Below, piece by piece: positions 55,427-64,000 of a stretch of 64,000 bases of DNA. The notes beneath the pieces are model-generated. The model was not told the DNA's origin. It was given only the letters and a program-made list of their open reading frames with translations, and made no database searches. Made by a program: the position numbers and the translations under genes. Position 1 is the first letter of the stretch; the number at the start of each line of letters is the position of its first letter. This stretch comes from Sphingobacterium multivorum (GTDB taxonomy: Bacteria > Bacteroidota > Bacteroidia > Sphingobacteriales > Sphingobacteriaceae): NCBI RefSeq assembly GCF_900457465.1, contig NZ_UAUU01000011.1:496001-560000 (forward strand), in the 5' to 3' direction.

Positions 55427-55671
55427 AATTTTCTATCGCACAAGCATACTGTAACCTAGCATAAGGACCAGTCGGAGTCCAATCATAAGCAAAGTAGTGA
55501 GAATGTTGAAAAGCAAGTTGCCGTAAGCTAGGAACATAAACAAAAGGAAACTGCAAGTAAGGAGGAAGTCATTAAGGATCGATTTAAATTTGGCTGTCTT
55601 AGAAAAGATTGCTTTTTGTTACTGGTTTAATTTGGTTTTTTAATTAACTAAAAATAGATAAACAGTTTTTG

Positions 55672-56415
55672 CTATTGATCATTGAGAATCCATAATTCGA
55701 TTAATTCCCCCATACTTTTATTTTTAGTTTTAGATTTAAATTCTTGGTAATAATCATCGTCTAATTGAAAGTATACAAAATTACCTACTGATGTCCTTTC
55801 CTGTATGATATGCAATTCGCTTCTGACTTTACAGTCATCATCTCCACATCTTACAGATTTTAAACGATCAATTTCATTTAGTAAACTTGTATATTGACAT
55901 GGCACTGAGAAAGTTTTATCAACTCTGAATCCATATTTTCCACCAGCAGGTTGAATATTGTGTTTAGGATCTAACAATACTATATAAAATACATCCTGAT
56001 TTAGTCCCCAGAATCCTACAACTCTTCCATTTCCTTTACTTATGTGAAATTGATAAAATGGGAAATCAACCTCATTTGAAATTATATCTTTATTAACCCA
56101 TGTTAAATCACTTCTTTTTATTGGTATATTTTTAGACTTCCAATTTATTTCGTGATATCTATAAGCTTCTTTGAGAGAATTATTAGAGGAGAATTCTTCA
56201 GGGCTGTGCTTACAAATATCTTGAAGTCGCTCAAATAAAGAAATAAACCAATTATTTTTTTCGCCGCCTAATCCGAAAAATTCATGTTGCTGGAAATACA
56301 TAAAAGAAAAAAACCATTCTTTAGGTTTATGTCGATTATGAATATTTACCGGAATTTGATGAGACGGTGTATTATTACCTAATACAGGTCTGACAGAAAA
56401 GTTATCAATAGGCAT
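55672..56415 (-). CDS. Probable toxin partner of the Panacea antitoxin, unknown fold
   Basis: A 247-aa soluble protein directly downstream of the DUF4065 gene (21 bp). It has no catalytic motif I can name. Notable parts are DFPFYQFHISKGNGRVVGFWGLNQ and a C-terminal FVYFQLDDDYYQEFKSK, with a cysteine pair in VRCGDDDCKV. In Panacea-type modules the partner of the DUF4065 antitoxin is the toxin and comes from many families; that, and the operon order, are the grounds for the call. Confidence 0.55.
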   Translation of the reverse strand: MPIDNFSVRPVLGNNTPSHQIPVNIHNRHKPKEWFFSFMYFQQHEFFGLGGEKNNWFISLFERLQDICKHSPEEFSSNNSLKEAYRYHEINWKSKNIPIKRSDLTWVNKDIISNEVDFPFYQFHISKGNGRVVGFWGLNQDVFYIVLLDPKHNIQPAGGKYGFRVDKTFSVPCQYTSLLNEIDRLKSVRCGDDDCKVRSELHIIQERTSVGNFVYFQLDDDYYQEFKSKTKNKSMGELIELWILNDQ

Positions 56416-56436
56416 TTTGAAATACTACTTAAAAGA

Positions 56437-56907
56437 TTAATTAAGTCTTTTTTTGTAATATTCTCTCATAGACTGCTTGGGAATAACTTTTTCGCATATT
56501 TGGTAGGGATTAAAACCAATTCGAGCATTTATCCATGGATCCTCATTATGAGTCATTTCCTCTAGTTCTGATCCTGAAAATTTAGCATAAACATCTAAAA
56601 TAGAATTTATATGATTATTTATAGGGGGATCCAATTGAGTGTAAAAATTGGTATCCTTCACATCATAGATTTCTAATTCGCTATAAATGGAGTGGGTATC
56701 TTTATATGAATTATAGATCGACCTATTTACTGGCCCATGTACCCACGCTTCAAATTCTTCATTAAAAGCAGGTCTATCATAAAAAGCCAAATGCCATGCT
56801 TGAACGTAGTATAATAACTTTTGATGCTTCAATATATTTAATGCAGTATTTCCCTGCAGCTTGCAAGCATTTATAATATAATCTGAAATAGCATTAACTG
56901 AATACAT
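56437..56907 (-). CDS. Panacea/SocA-like antitoxin (DUF4065)
   Basis: A 156-aa protein with the DUF4065 layout: AISDYIINACKLQG at the N terminus, the core LNILKHQKLLYYVQAWHLAFYDRPAFNEEFEAWVHGPV at ~24-60, and a C-terminal DPWINAR. DUF4065 domains act as versatile antitoxins for unrelated toxins. It precedes the partner gene in a two-gene operon. Full length for the family. Confidence 0.85.
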   Translation of the reverse strand: MYSVNAISDYIINACKLQGNTALNILKHQKLLYYVQAWHLAFYDRPAFNEEFEAWVHGPVNRSIYNSYKDTHSIYSELEIYDVKDTNFYTQLDPPINNHINSILDVYAKFSGSELEEMTHNEDPWINARIGFNPYQICEKVIPKQSMREYYKKRLN

Positions 56908-57515
56908 AATTAACTTTTTGCTTTGTGTGTTACTTCTCTTTAATTGACACGATTGACTACAATATGGTTTAATAATAGTGCCAAATAATAAATATGTTAG
57001 AGAACTTGGTGTTATTGAAGGTGCTCTAAAGCTTACTCACGAAACAAGTTTAATGTATAATTTTGAAATAAGCAAGTTTAATGCTGTTGCACTTGTTAGA
57101 GACAATGCTATTGTAAATATAGTTCTTGTAGTTACATATAGATACAAAACGATACACGTTTTAAGCCCTTAGGGAAGTTTTTATAAAATTGGCGATTGCA
57201 AAACATGTCCAAATAAAATGAATAATCTGACAGCGTTAAATGAAGTGAAGTAAATACTTCCGAATGAAAAAAAAATTGTCACTTTTTTGTGATATTGTAT
57301 ATATGTAACATTAATTCACTGTTTATTTCTTCTCCTCGAAAACAACTTCCGTTAAAAATGTCTAATGAATAATACTAGCTAATCTAAGGTAAGCTAGCTT
57401 TTTTTATTAGAACCCCATTCCCTTCGACTATTTTCAATTGAGGTAATGAAAAATTTATGCATCATAACAAGAAACGATTTGCTCCCGAATAATTGTGAAT
57501 ATTCAAATACTGAAT
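56908..57515. other. Gap with a + strand terminator, no supported gene
   Basis: A 64-codon frame starting at GTG 56978 is present on + but has no ribosome-binding site and no recognisable domain. CTAGCT (57375-57380) and AGCTAG (57392-57397) form a hairpin followed by seven or more Ts, a likely + strand terminator. The promoter of the antitoxin operon must lie near 56920-56980. Confidence 0.4.
57375..57406 (+). terminator. Intrinsic terminator without an obvious gene
   Basis: A 6-bp stem CTAGCT/AGCTAG (extendable by G·C at the base) with an 11-nt loop and a T-tract. It suggests a short + strand transcript in this gap. Confidence 0.5.
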
Positions 57516-57685
57516 GGAGATTTTGATACCTTTAACATTTAGATTCGAAGACCGATGATCATTCGATTCGTATGATTTTGACCATTTGAATATTACAATT
57601 AAAAGTCTCGGATCCATTTTTTTTAGTTTTATGGATTTATTCAAAGGGGGCAAGTCGCCTCGGAATCACATGGTCTCACTAGCCG
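57516..57685 (+). repeat. Diverged ~165-bp repeat, copy B
   Basis: Partner of 55264-55426 in direct orientation; see there for the shared blocks. It ends 11 bp from the stop of the DUF559 gene. The two copies bracket the Panacea toxin-antitoxin pair. A 63-codon frame over it (57462-57653, - strand) looks spurious. Confidence 0.6.
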
Positions 57686-57695
57686 TAATCTCAAA

Positions 57696-58433
57696 TTACA
57701 GGAAGTAATATAGGCCATTGTGTTCATATGCAATCCTTTCATGGGATTCTACCTGCCGTACAAATTTTTCTTTGCAGTGCTTGCAGGTATGTTTCTTCCG
57801 GTTGAGTACAGCAATTTGCCTATGGCCACAGTTGGTACACTGAATATATCCCCAACGGTACCCCGTAAGAAGCGACCTTACTTCAGGCCTAGCATAATTG
57901 TTTCCTGTGACTAGGTCGAGTTTTTGCCGGATAACGTTCTCAATACTGATCAAGAAGTCAGATACATGGTTATCATGTTCAGAAAATTTGATAATTTCTT
58001 CGTGGACTTCCTTGGACGTAAACCGCATTACTAGCCAGCCGGCAGCCTGAAGATTGACATCTTTTCTCCTATCCTTACGCACATGCTTTTGTCCATGTGA
58101 CCGCTGTCCATCTATTTCCACTGCTACCTTGACTGGATCTTTTACCGAACCTCCATAAATTGCAAAATCGATCTCATATTCAATTCCTGGAGTACCCATA
58201 TCGTAAACATCTTCTAGTAGAATCATTTCATTTGGAATAATTATATAATCGCTATTATCCTCGGGAAATTGGTTCAACACTAGAAAAAATGCCTTTTCAA
58301 GATCGCTTGTCACTTCACTACTCAAATAGTCATCAATATTTTTAATCATAATGTCTTTCAAGCCGAATTCGTCACTTCTTAGGCTGTATTCGATTTGATT
58401 CCTAAGCTTATGTATGTAGGGTTTTAAATCCAT
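57696..58433 (-). CDS. DUF559/Vsr-fold nuclease-like protein with zinc ribbon
   Basis: A 245-aa protein. The core at ~84-150 (YEIDFAIYGG with D89, VAVEIDGQRSHG with E106/D108, then RKDVNLQAAGWLVMRFTSKEV) is the Vsr/DUF559-type PD-(D/E)xK fold. A C-terminal zinc ribbon has C199-x2-C202 and C217-x2-C220. Such proteins occur in restriction and defence islands, where they may nick DNA. It stands alone between the toxin-antitoxin pair and the sacsin-like gene, and shares their orientation. Confidence 0.75.
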   Translation of the reverse strand: MDLKPYIHKLRNQIEYSLRSDEFGLKDIMIKNIDDYLSSEVTSDLEKAFFLVLNQFPEDNSDYIIIPNEMILLEDVYDMGTPGIEYEIDFAIYGGSVKDPVKVAVEIDGQRSHGQKHVRKDRRKDVNLQAAGWLVMRFTSKEVHEEIIKFSEHDNHVSDFLISIENVIRQKLDLVTGNNYARPEVRSLLTGYRWGYIQCTNCGHRQIAVLNRKKHTCKHCKEKFVRQVESHERIAYEHNGLYYFL

Positions 58434-59023
58434 ATCTTGGTTTCAATATATTGCTTTTGTGTTATATTTTCTATATAATAAAGGACTAAGGTTGCTTACA
58501 TCGTTGATATTAAATATGGCCTTTTATATCATCGGAGAATATTGTAAAATCTATGATTCTAGTGAAATATTAATCTAAACCTATTATTCCTGTATTATGT
58601 AATTTGATATTATCAGTAAGAAATAGGTTAATATCTGAAAACTGAGTTTTTTTTGATTTTATAGACCTCCTGATTATATGATTAATTGAATTGGCGATGG
58701 CAAAATTAGACCATTTTCAATAAAAACTCGAAGATTATCCATACGCTCGAACCTATAATCTTCAGTACCTGCACCAAAAACTCTAAATAATATGTAATTC
58801 GATCCTTGATCAAACAATGTCTTCCATTCATTAGGTGACATGTAAATAATCTCTTTCGTGAAAGAGGATGTTCCTTTTACTTCAACGAGCCGTTTAACCC
58901 CATTTTCTGTAACTTCAAAATCGTATGGCAAATAGCTTTCTACATCCTTATTAAGCCAGTTAATCTCGGTAAACGTGCCTGTGTTCTCTTTAAAATATTC
59001 ATAAATAAAGTTCTCAGACCATT

Positions 59024-60904
59024 GTGTGCCACGAAAGTGTGCTTAATTATATAAAAACAGCAACTATGCTGTACCCAAGATGAGGGATGGCCCCTCGGTA
59101 TCGGTTTGCAGGAGCTGGTACCAAACTACCTTATGCTGCAATTGTCAAAAGCCTTTGTAGTGAGCGATAAGGAAAAGGCTCTATTAAAAGAGTCATGTGT
59201 CACTGTTGGAGACGACCTTAAGGAACCGTTGAAGAAATGTCGCAATTTTAAAGATGATGTCAAAACCGGGGGGAGATGGTTACTCCGGGATAAGTCAGGG
59301 GTGCACCTGTTTACTGCCCTGACGGCATCCGGCACAAAGACGGCGTGAACTACAGTGAGGCTTTGGTACGGAACGTGGGAACCTATGTGCGCAGTGCTAA
59401 GGGAAAGGCACAAGCAGAGATCCTGTAAGGCTGAGAGTACCGATACGCCACATAGGGGCGGATTGACTGGTAGTAGTGATGAAGCATCTGTAATCGATGT
59501 GAAGCGAAGCGGTCAACTTATTCAGCTAATTGAATTAATCAACCAGAACACTGGGAGGAATTTATGCAAGAAGCAAAGTCATTTATTATTTCAAAACATC
59601 TGGTGATGGAAGCGTGGAAACGAATCCACACCAACGGTGGCAGTGCAGGTGTCGACAAACAGTCGTTAATGGATTTTGAGAAGGATCTGAAAGGTAACCT
59701 ATATCGGATTTGGAACCGTATGTCCTCGGGGAGCTATTTTCCTTCACCCGTGAAACTTGTGGAAATACCCAAGAACGGAGGAGGGTCAAGACCTTTAGGC
59801 ATACCTACGATATCCGATCGTGTGGCCCAGATGGTAGTGGTTCTACTTATAGAACCGAATCTTGAGCCAATCTTCCATCGGGATTCTTACGGTTATCGAC
59901 CAAAGCGTTCGGCACATGATGCCTTGGCTGTAGCACGAAAGCGATGCTGGCAATATGATTGGGTCATTGATATGGACATTAAAGGTTTCTTTGATAATAT
60001 CAACCACGATCTATTGCAAAAAGCATTGGTTCGGCATACGTCTGAAAAATGGATACTGCTTTACATCGACAGATGGTTAAAGGTTCCGTATGAATGTGCA
60101 AAGGGAGAACGGATTGAACGAACCAAGGGAGTTCCACAAGGATCTGTTATTGGTCCTGTACTTGCGAATCTTTTTCTACATTATGCTTTTGATGAATGGA
60201 TCACACGGCAATATCCTGAAATTCCTTTTGAACGCTATGCAGATGATACAATCTGCCATTGCAGGACAAAGGAGCAAGCAGTTTCCATAAAGGTTGCTAT
60301 CCAGAATAGACTAATGTCTTGTGGGCTTGAACTGAACGAATCCAAGACTAAAATTGTCTACTGTAAGGATTCGAATAGGAAAGGAAGTCATGAAGATATT
60401 AAGTTTGATTTTCTAGGGTACACCTTTCAGCCGCGTAAAGCAGTAAACGCTAAGAAGCAATATTTTCTTAGCTTTCTACCTGCGATAAGCAATAAGGCCA
60501 AGAAAAAGATCGGAGAGGTTATGCGGTCATGGTGGAAAACAAGCCGTACAGATAAAAGTATTATAGAGCTTTCGGAATGGTATAATCCGATCATCCAAGG
60601 TTGGATCAATTATTACGGGAAGTTTTACAAGACTGGTATTTATGGTTTGCTTGAACGCCTTAATATGCGACTTGTCATTTGGGTAACAAAGAAATACAAA
60701 GGTTTTCGTGGTCGAAGAACCAGGGCAAGACAATGGTTGGGCAGGTTTGCAAAAGCCAACGCCAATCTGTTTGCCCACTGGCGATTTGGTATAATGCCAC
60801 TAAAGACACTTTGAGTTGACTGAATAAGAAAAGCCGTATGAAGTGAGAGCTTCACGTACGGTTTTGTGAGAGATTTGGGGTGAAATTCCCCTTATCTACT
60901 CGAC
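59024..60904 (+). mobile_element. Group II intron copy 2, antisense to the sacsin-like gene
   Basis: 1881 bp, same ends as copy 1 (GTGTGCCACG … CTACTCGAC), domain V at about 60831-60864. The upstream flank GACCATT and downstream TTCC match copy 1's GACCATC / TTCC at the positions expected to pair with EBS1 and EBS3. It faces opposite to the host gene, so the ribozyme is not in the host mRNA and cannot splice itself out. Confidence 0.93.
59564..60814 (+). CDS. ltrA: Group II intron reverse transcriptase/maturase, copy 2
   Basis: Same 416-aa sequence as the copy 1 protein, with YADD at 225-228 and no endonuclease domain. The translation shows no residue difference, so both copies could supply maturase for each other. 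Confidence 0.92.
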   Translation: MQEAKSFIISKHLVMEAWKRIHTNGGSAGVDKQSLMDFEKDLKGNLYRIWNRMSSGSYFPSPVKLVEIPKNGGGSRPLGIPTISDRVAQMVVVLLIEPNLEPIFHRDSYGYRPKRSAHDALAVARKRCWQYDWVIDMDIKGFFDNINHDLLQKALVRHTSEKWILLYIDRWLKVPYECAKGERIERTKGVPQGSVIGPVLANLFLHYAFDEWITRQYPEIPFERYADDTICHCRTKEQAVSIKVAIQNRLMSCGLELNESKTKIVYCKDSNRKGSHEDIKFDFLGYTFQPRKAVNAKKQYFLSFLPAISNKAKKKIGEVMRSWWKTSRTDKSIIELSEWYNPIIQGWINYYGKFYKTGIYGLLERLNMRLVIWVTKKYKGFRGRRTRARQWLGRFAKANANLFAHWRFGIMPLKTL

Positions 60905-63900
60905 TTCCAACGTCAATCATGACTTTTTTAGAGGTCAGCTGTGTATATTCTTTTGTTGAAGCTGCCACAGGATTCGGATATACCTTTATTTCAGGCTCAA
61001 TGTTGCTAAAATCAATATCGGAAACTTTGACCTTTTCCTCGAAAGATTCTTCAAACTCAATGGTAATATCTTTAGATGGGTCAATGTCTTGTATATCAAT
61101 TGGCTCCTCAATATATTCATCAAAGATTTCTTGCTGCGACTCTATTTCTGTGAACTCGCTTCCTATATATCCCTTTTGCTCGAGCCATTCAAATATATCA
61201 TGCTCGGTGCTTTGCATTATTACATGAAACTCACGTTCCATGTCCTTAAAATTAAGCAAGGCACATATAGTGCTGCTCAGTGTATAGAGCGTTATTGCGG
61301 AATTCCACCTTCCCCTAAAATAAAGTTTTGACATCTCAAACCATGAATCAATTGGAGAATTGAAAATGACTTCGCCAGCTATTGTCTCATAAACCAGGCT
61401 TAGCCCTGCCGCAGAATAGAACTGTGTGACGCTGATCGTATAGCGAAGCCGGGAAAGCACATCGGGAAAAGATTCACTAGAGTTATGTGAATAAATAAGG
61501 GCTAAGAATTTCGAACGTTCAAGAATTGCTTTGGGTAGGTCCAGTTCATCCTGAACACCTTCCGATACAAATTTCAATTTTTCAGAGGTTATGATTTCGA
61601 TCTGTAAAAGATCGCATAAAGCCTCTACTTCATTGAAGGTGATTTTAGCGGGTGTCTTTATGAATCGTTCAGAAGTTGGAGGAACCTCTGCGCCGATAAC
61701 ACTAAAGCTGTAAAGATCGGTAACGTTCTGAAAAGTATTATTTGTCGTCAATAGTAGGGCTGTTTTACGCCATTCGGCGATCGTTGTTTTTAAGCTTGCA
61801 GACCTCTCAGCGGATAAACTGATGAGTTGTTCGTAAATGGCAAAGATCTGTTTTCGGCTTTCGACGGATATTGCTTGTCCTGACAAGTAATTTAACAATT
61901 CAAGGCATTCGGGGATAGATATGCTTCTTTTAAATCCAAAGAAATCCGCTTGCTCTTTAGTAATTGACGCAGGCAAATCGGCAACCGGGTAGAAGCTGCC
62001 AACAATATTTTTTAAAGCGGGAGAAAATATCTCTATTGCCTTATAGCAATGTCCGTCAGTACAGGGAATAGAGTTGAAATTACGGATGTAATACTGCACA
62101 AAACTTGGAACCTTCTCGCTTCCACCTTTGTAATAATACAATGTTTTGGAACATTTCTCTAGGAACTCGTCCCAACCAATTAGCATCTTTGACCAGAAGA
62201 ATTTGGAAAAGTCAGGTAATGCTAGATGCTGTCTGAAATCTATCGCCGTAAAATTTTGCACCGAGTGCTGACCTGAATATTTCCAGGGATGATAGATCTT
62301 AGGATAATATAAATTGTGCTCAAGCCATTCAAAATAATCCTTGGATTCAATGTACTGCTTTTCAAATTTGCTTCGCTCAAACTTTTCTTCTTTAATATCT
62401 ATCGTTATAGATTCCCGAACCCCAATCTTTTTAAAGAATATTTTCCATTCCGAAGCCGCTTGAACGGTTTCGGCATAGTTATCAACTAGGAAGTCAGCAT
62501 TAGGGATTACAGCAGATAAACTTTTTTCTGGGTTGTAAAAATCGGATAAATACGCCCGTCCTGGAAGCCGAAGGCCGTTAACTGTAAGAACTTTCAATGA
62601 TTTTAATGCTTCATAGTCGGCCTCGGAAAGCACTTTAGACGTAGATACTCTGAAAACAAACCTGGTAATGCTAATGGCGTTATCATCAATGATTTTATTA
62701 CCCATTATAAACGGAACAATTGCTTTACGAAAAATTTCAAGGTTCGTGGGTTCTTTCACGCCGAGTTGTTGCAGCCATTTCATGACGTTTGGACTTTTTG
62801 AAAAATGATCTAAGACCTTGGGATGAATGAAACTAAGGTTATCAAATTCGGTATCGGTATCTTCCTCCTTCCAAGGAAAGAAAATTTCCTTCGGAGTTTT
62901 GATGTTTCCTGAATTATCAAGAATAAATGCTGCATCAGCCAATATTGGTAACCAATTTTGGTTATTCCCGTTTAAGGTTCTGTTGAAAAAAAATACAATT
63001 AGATTTATCCCCTGAGAAGAATTGTTGATGATGCCGGTGGTAATGAGTTGCAGTACATTATCGAAAGTGAATTGCCTAGTACCGAGACCCGATGTATTGG
63101 CCTGGTCCCTGACAACAATGTCTATCACACCATGATTGTTATCAAGCTTAAAGAAGTTCCTGACAAGCTCGGGATCGAAATATTCAGTAAATCTGGTTTG
63201 ATCAATTATTCCGTTAGCTATTGAGACGTAAAAATCACTTTTCTGTTTAGGAATAAAGTCAACCGTCCTGGAGGCAATCTCCAAACTTTCATTATAAGCT
63301 TTTTGAATATCAGTAAGGTTGTATGCTGGAAACTTGCCTTTTAGCAACGTAAGTACGTCATGGCAGAAGTCAGTTTTCTGGAGTTCCAAAAACCAATCTA
63401 TTTGTTTTAGAGCGATTTCAGATAGTAAAAATTCGTTCCATGGGTTAGCCATCAAATCCGTGCGCTCAGCATTGGTGAGGAAATCACCATTCATCAGGAA
63501 AGGAAAACCTAGATCAGCCTTGGTAGGAAGGTAGGAGTAAAGCACAGCACTTTTTAAAGGCAAAAACTGTCTGTCTTTAACACTTGCCGCAAATGTGATT
63601 TTTGTCGAGGTTGCTTCTTTTAGTTTTTTAGGACATTCGGTATCGGATAAAGCATTAAGCTTGATGCTCAGTTCCTCTTGGTGTTATTATAAAGATTGAT
63701 AACACCGTCTTCTTCCAGACCTTTTGATAACTGTGTAATAATATTCTCGTGATCGTAAAAAGTAATTGTTCCAATACGTCTTAGAAACAGCATGATCTGG
63801 CAATCCTTCAATACTTTTTCTATCTCTGTCAGTATTATATCTCTGTTGCTAACTGCAATAATTGTATTAACGCGAATTGGGTCGCAATAAGTTGTTACTT

Positions 63901-64000
63901 CATCAACTGGATTGTTTGTCCAAATTGGAATTACCTGCCAGGGATACTCCTCATAGTTTTTATAACCTTCGTATCTTTTATCAAAGCGAAACGAGTAATC

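Larger units (their letters stand above)
58674..64000 (-). pseudogene. Sacsin-like/DUF3883 (NOV C-terminal) giant gene, broken
   Basis: The gene runs from beyond the window edge to 58674. Piece 1 (64000 to 63668) reads PIRVNTIIAVSNRDIILTEI and MLFLRRIGTITFYDHEN, typical of the region after the ATPase domain in sacsin-like proteins. It ends at a frameshift (overlapping stops at 63668-63670 and 63684-63686). Piece 2 (63683 to 60905) is ~920 codons. The antisense group II intron (59024-60904) then interrupts it. Joining 60905 to 59023 restores VGKWSENFIYEYF…INWLNKDVESYLPYDFEV…LVEVKGTSS, a textbook DUF3883 domain ending at 58674. As written, translation runs 17 codons into the intron and stops, losing DUF3883. 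Proteins of this build occur in defence islands; function here is inferred. Confidence 0.82.

Noticed and set aside
55335..55556. 73-codon frame on the - strand
   Set aside because: It overlaps the diverged repeat and shares no reading frame with the second repeat copy.
56978..57172. 64-codon GTG-start frame near a + strand terminator
   Set aside because: The terminator hints at a transcript, but the frame has no ribosome-binding site and no family resemblance.
57462..57653. 63-codon frame on the - strand
   Set aside because: It overlaps repeat copy B and ends just past it; it does not match the frame over copy A, so it is likely chance.

Overview
The window reads as accessory DNA of a Bacteroidota organism, most likely family Sphingobacteriaceae (Sphingobacterium/Pedobacter-like). 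The grounds are a CTnDOT-style tra operon (traE/F/G/J/K/M/N order, DUF4134/DUF4133 proteins), Bacteroidota-type promoters (TAnnTTTG -7 boxes), AT-rich spacers and IS/Mob families typical of that phylum. Lineage is inferred from gene content; no rRNA, tRNA or housekeeping gene is present.

Region 1 (1-22 kb, + strand) is a conjugation module. It holds the end of a Toprim protein, an AT-rich spacer with a candidate oriT, a MobC-like accessory protein, a frameshifted relaxase, a ParA ATPase, and the type IV secretion operon: two DUF4134 proteins, TraF, a frameshifted TraG, a tandem family of three related exported proteins, TraJ, TraK, TraL, TraM, TraN, a coupling ATPase and an M23 peptidase. The ArdC antirestriction protein, a DUF4099/DUF3945 protein and several unknowns follow, ending at a strong terminator near 21.98 kb.

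Region 2 (22-25.2 kb) is a graveyard: a truncated gene end, a second mob locus with its own candidate oriT and a relaxase broken by deletion and nonsense mutation, and an intact IS481-family element with 7-bp target duplications.

Region 3 (25.3-43.6 kb) is a defence island, mostly on the - strand. It contains a type I restriction-modification locus with HsdR, a YgjP-like metallopeptidase, an Mrr endonuclease, a tyrosine recombinase and a shuffling set of hsdS cassettes joined by inverted repeats and palindromes; a Fic protein sits among the cassettes. HsdM follows (its 3' end is broken), then another single-TRD HsdS, and directly upstream in the same direction a short type II CBASS operon (TM-NUDIX effector, CD-NTase, E2-like protein). 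A candidate structured RNA, a beta-helix membrane protein and a second Mrr-fold nuclease lie beyond.

Region 4 (43.8-49.3 kb) is a three-level nested insertion: an IS256-family element (8-bp TSD) interrupted by an IS66 element (8-bp TSD), whose tnpC is interrupted by a group II intron. Predicted splicing restores the tnpC frame exactly.

Region 5 (49.3-64 kb) holds a 1949-aa Avs-like STAND NTPase with an N-terminal nuclease-like domain, a Panacea-type toxin-antitoxin pair bracketed by a diverged direct repeat, a DUF559-type nuclease with a zinc ribbon, and a large sacsin-like/DUF3883 gene cut by an antisense second copy of the same group II intron. The two introns form 1.88-kb near-identical direct repeats 13.57 kb apart.

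Several frames break at homopolymers (relaxase twice, traG, recombinase, IS256, hsdM), so sequencing error must be weighed against real decay for those genes.
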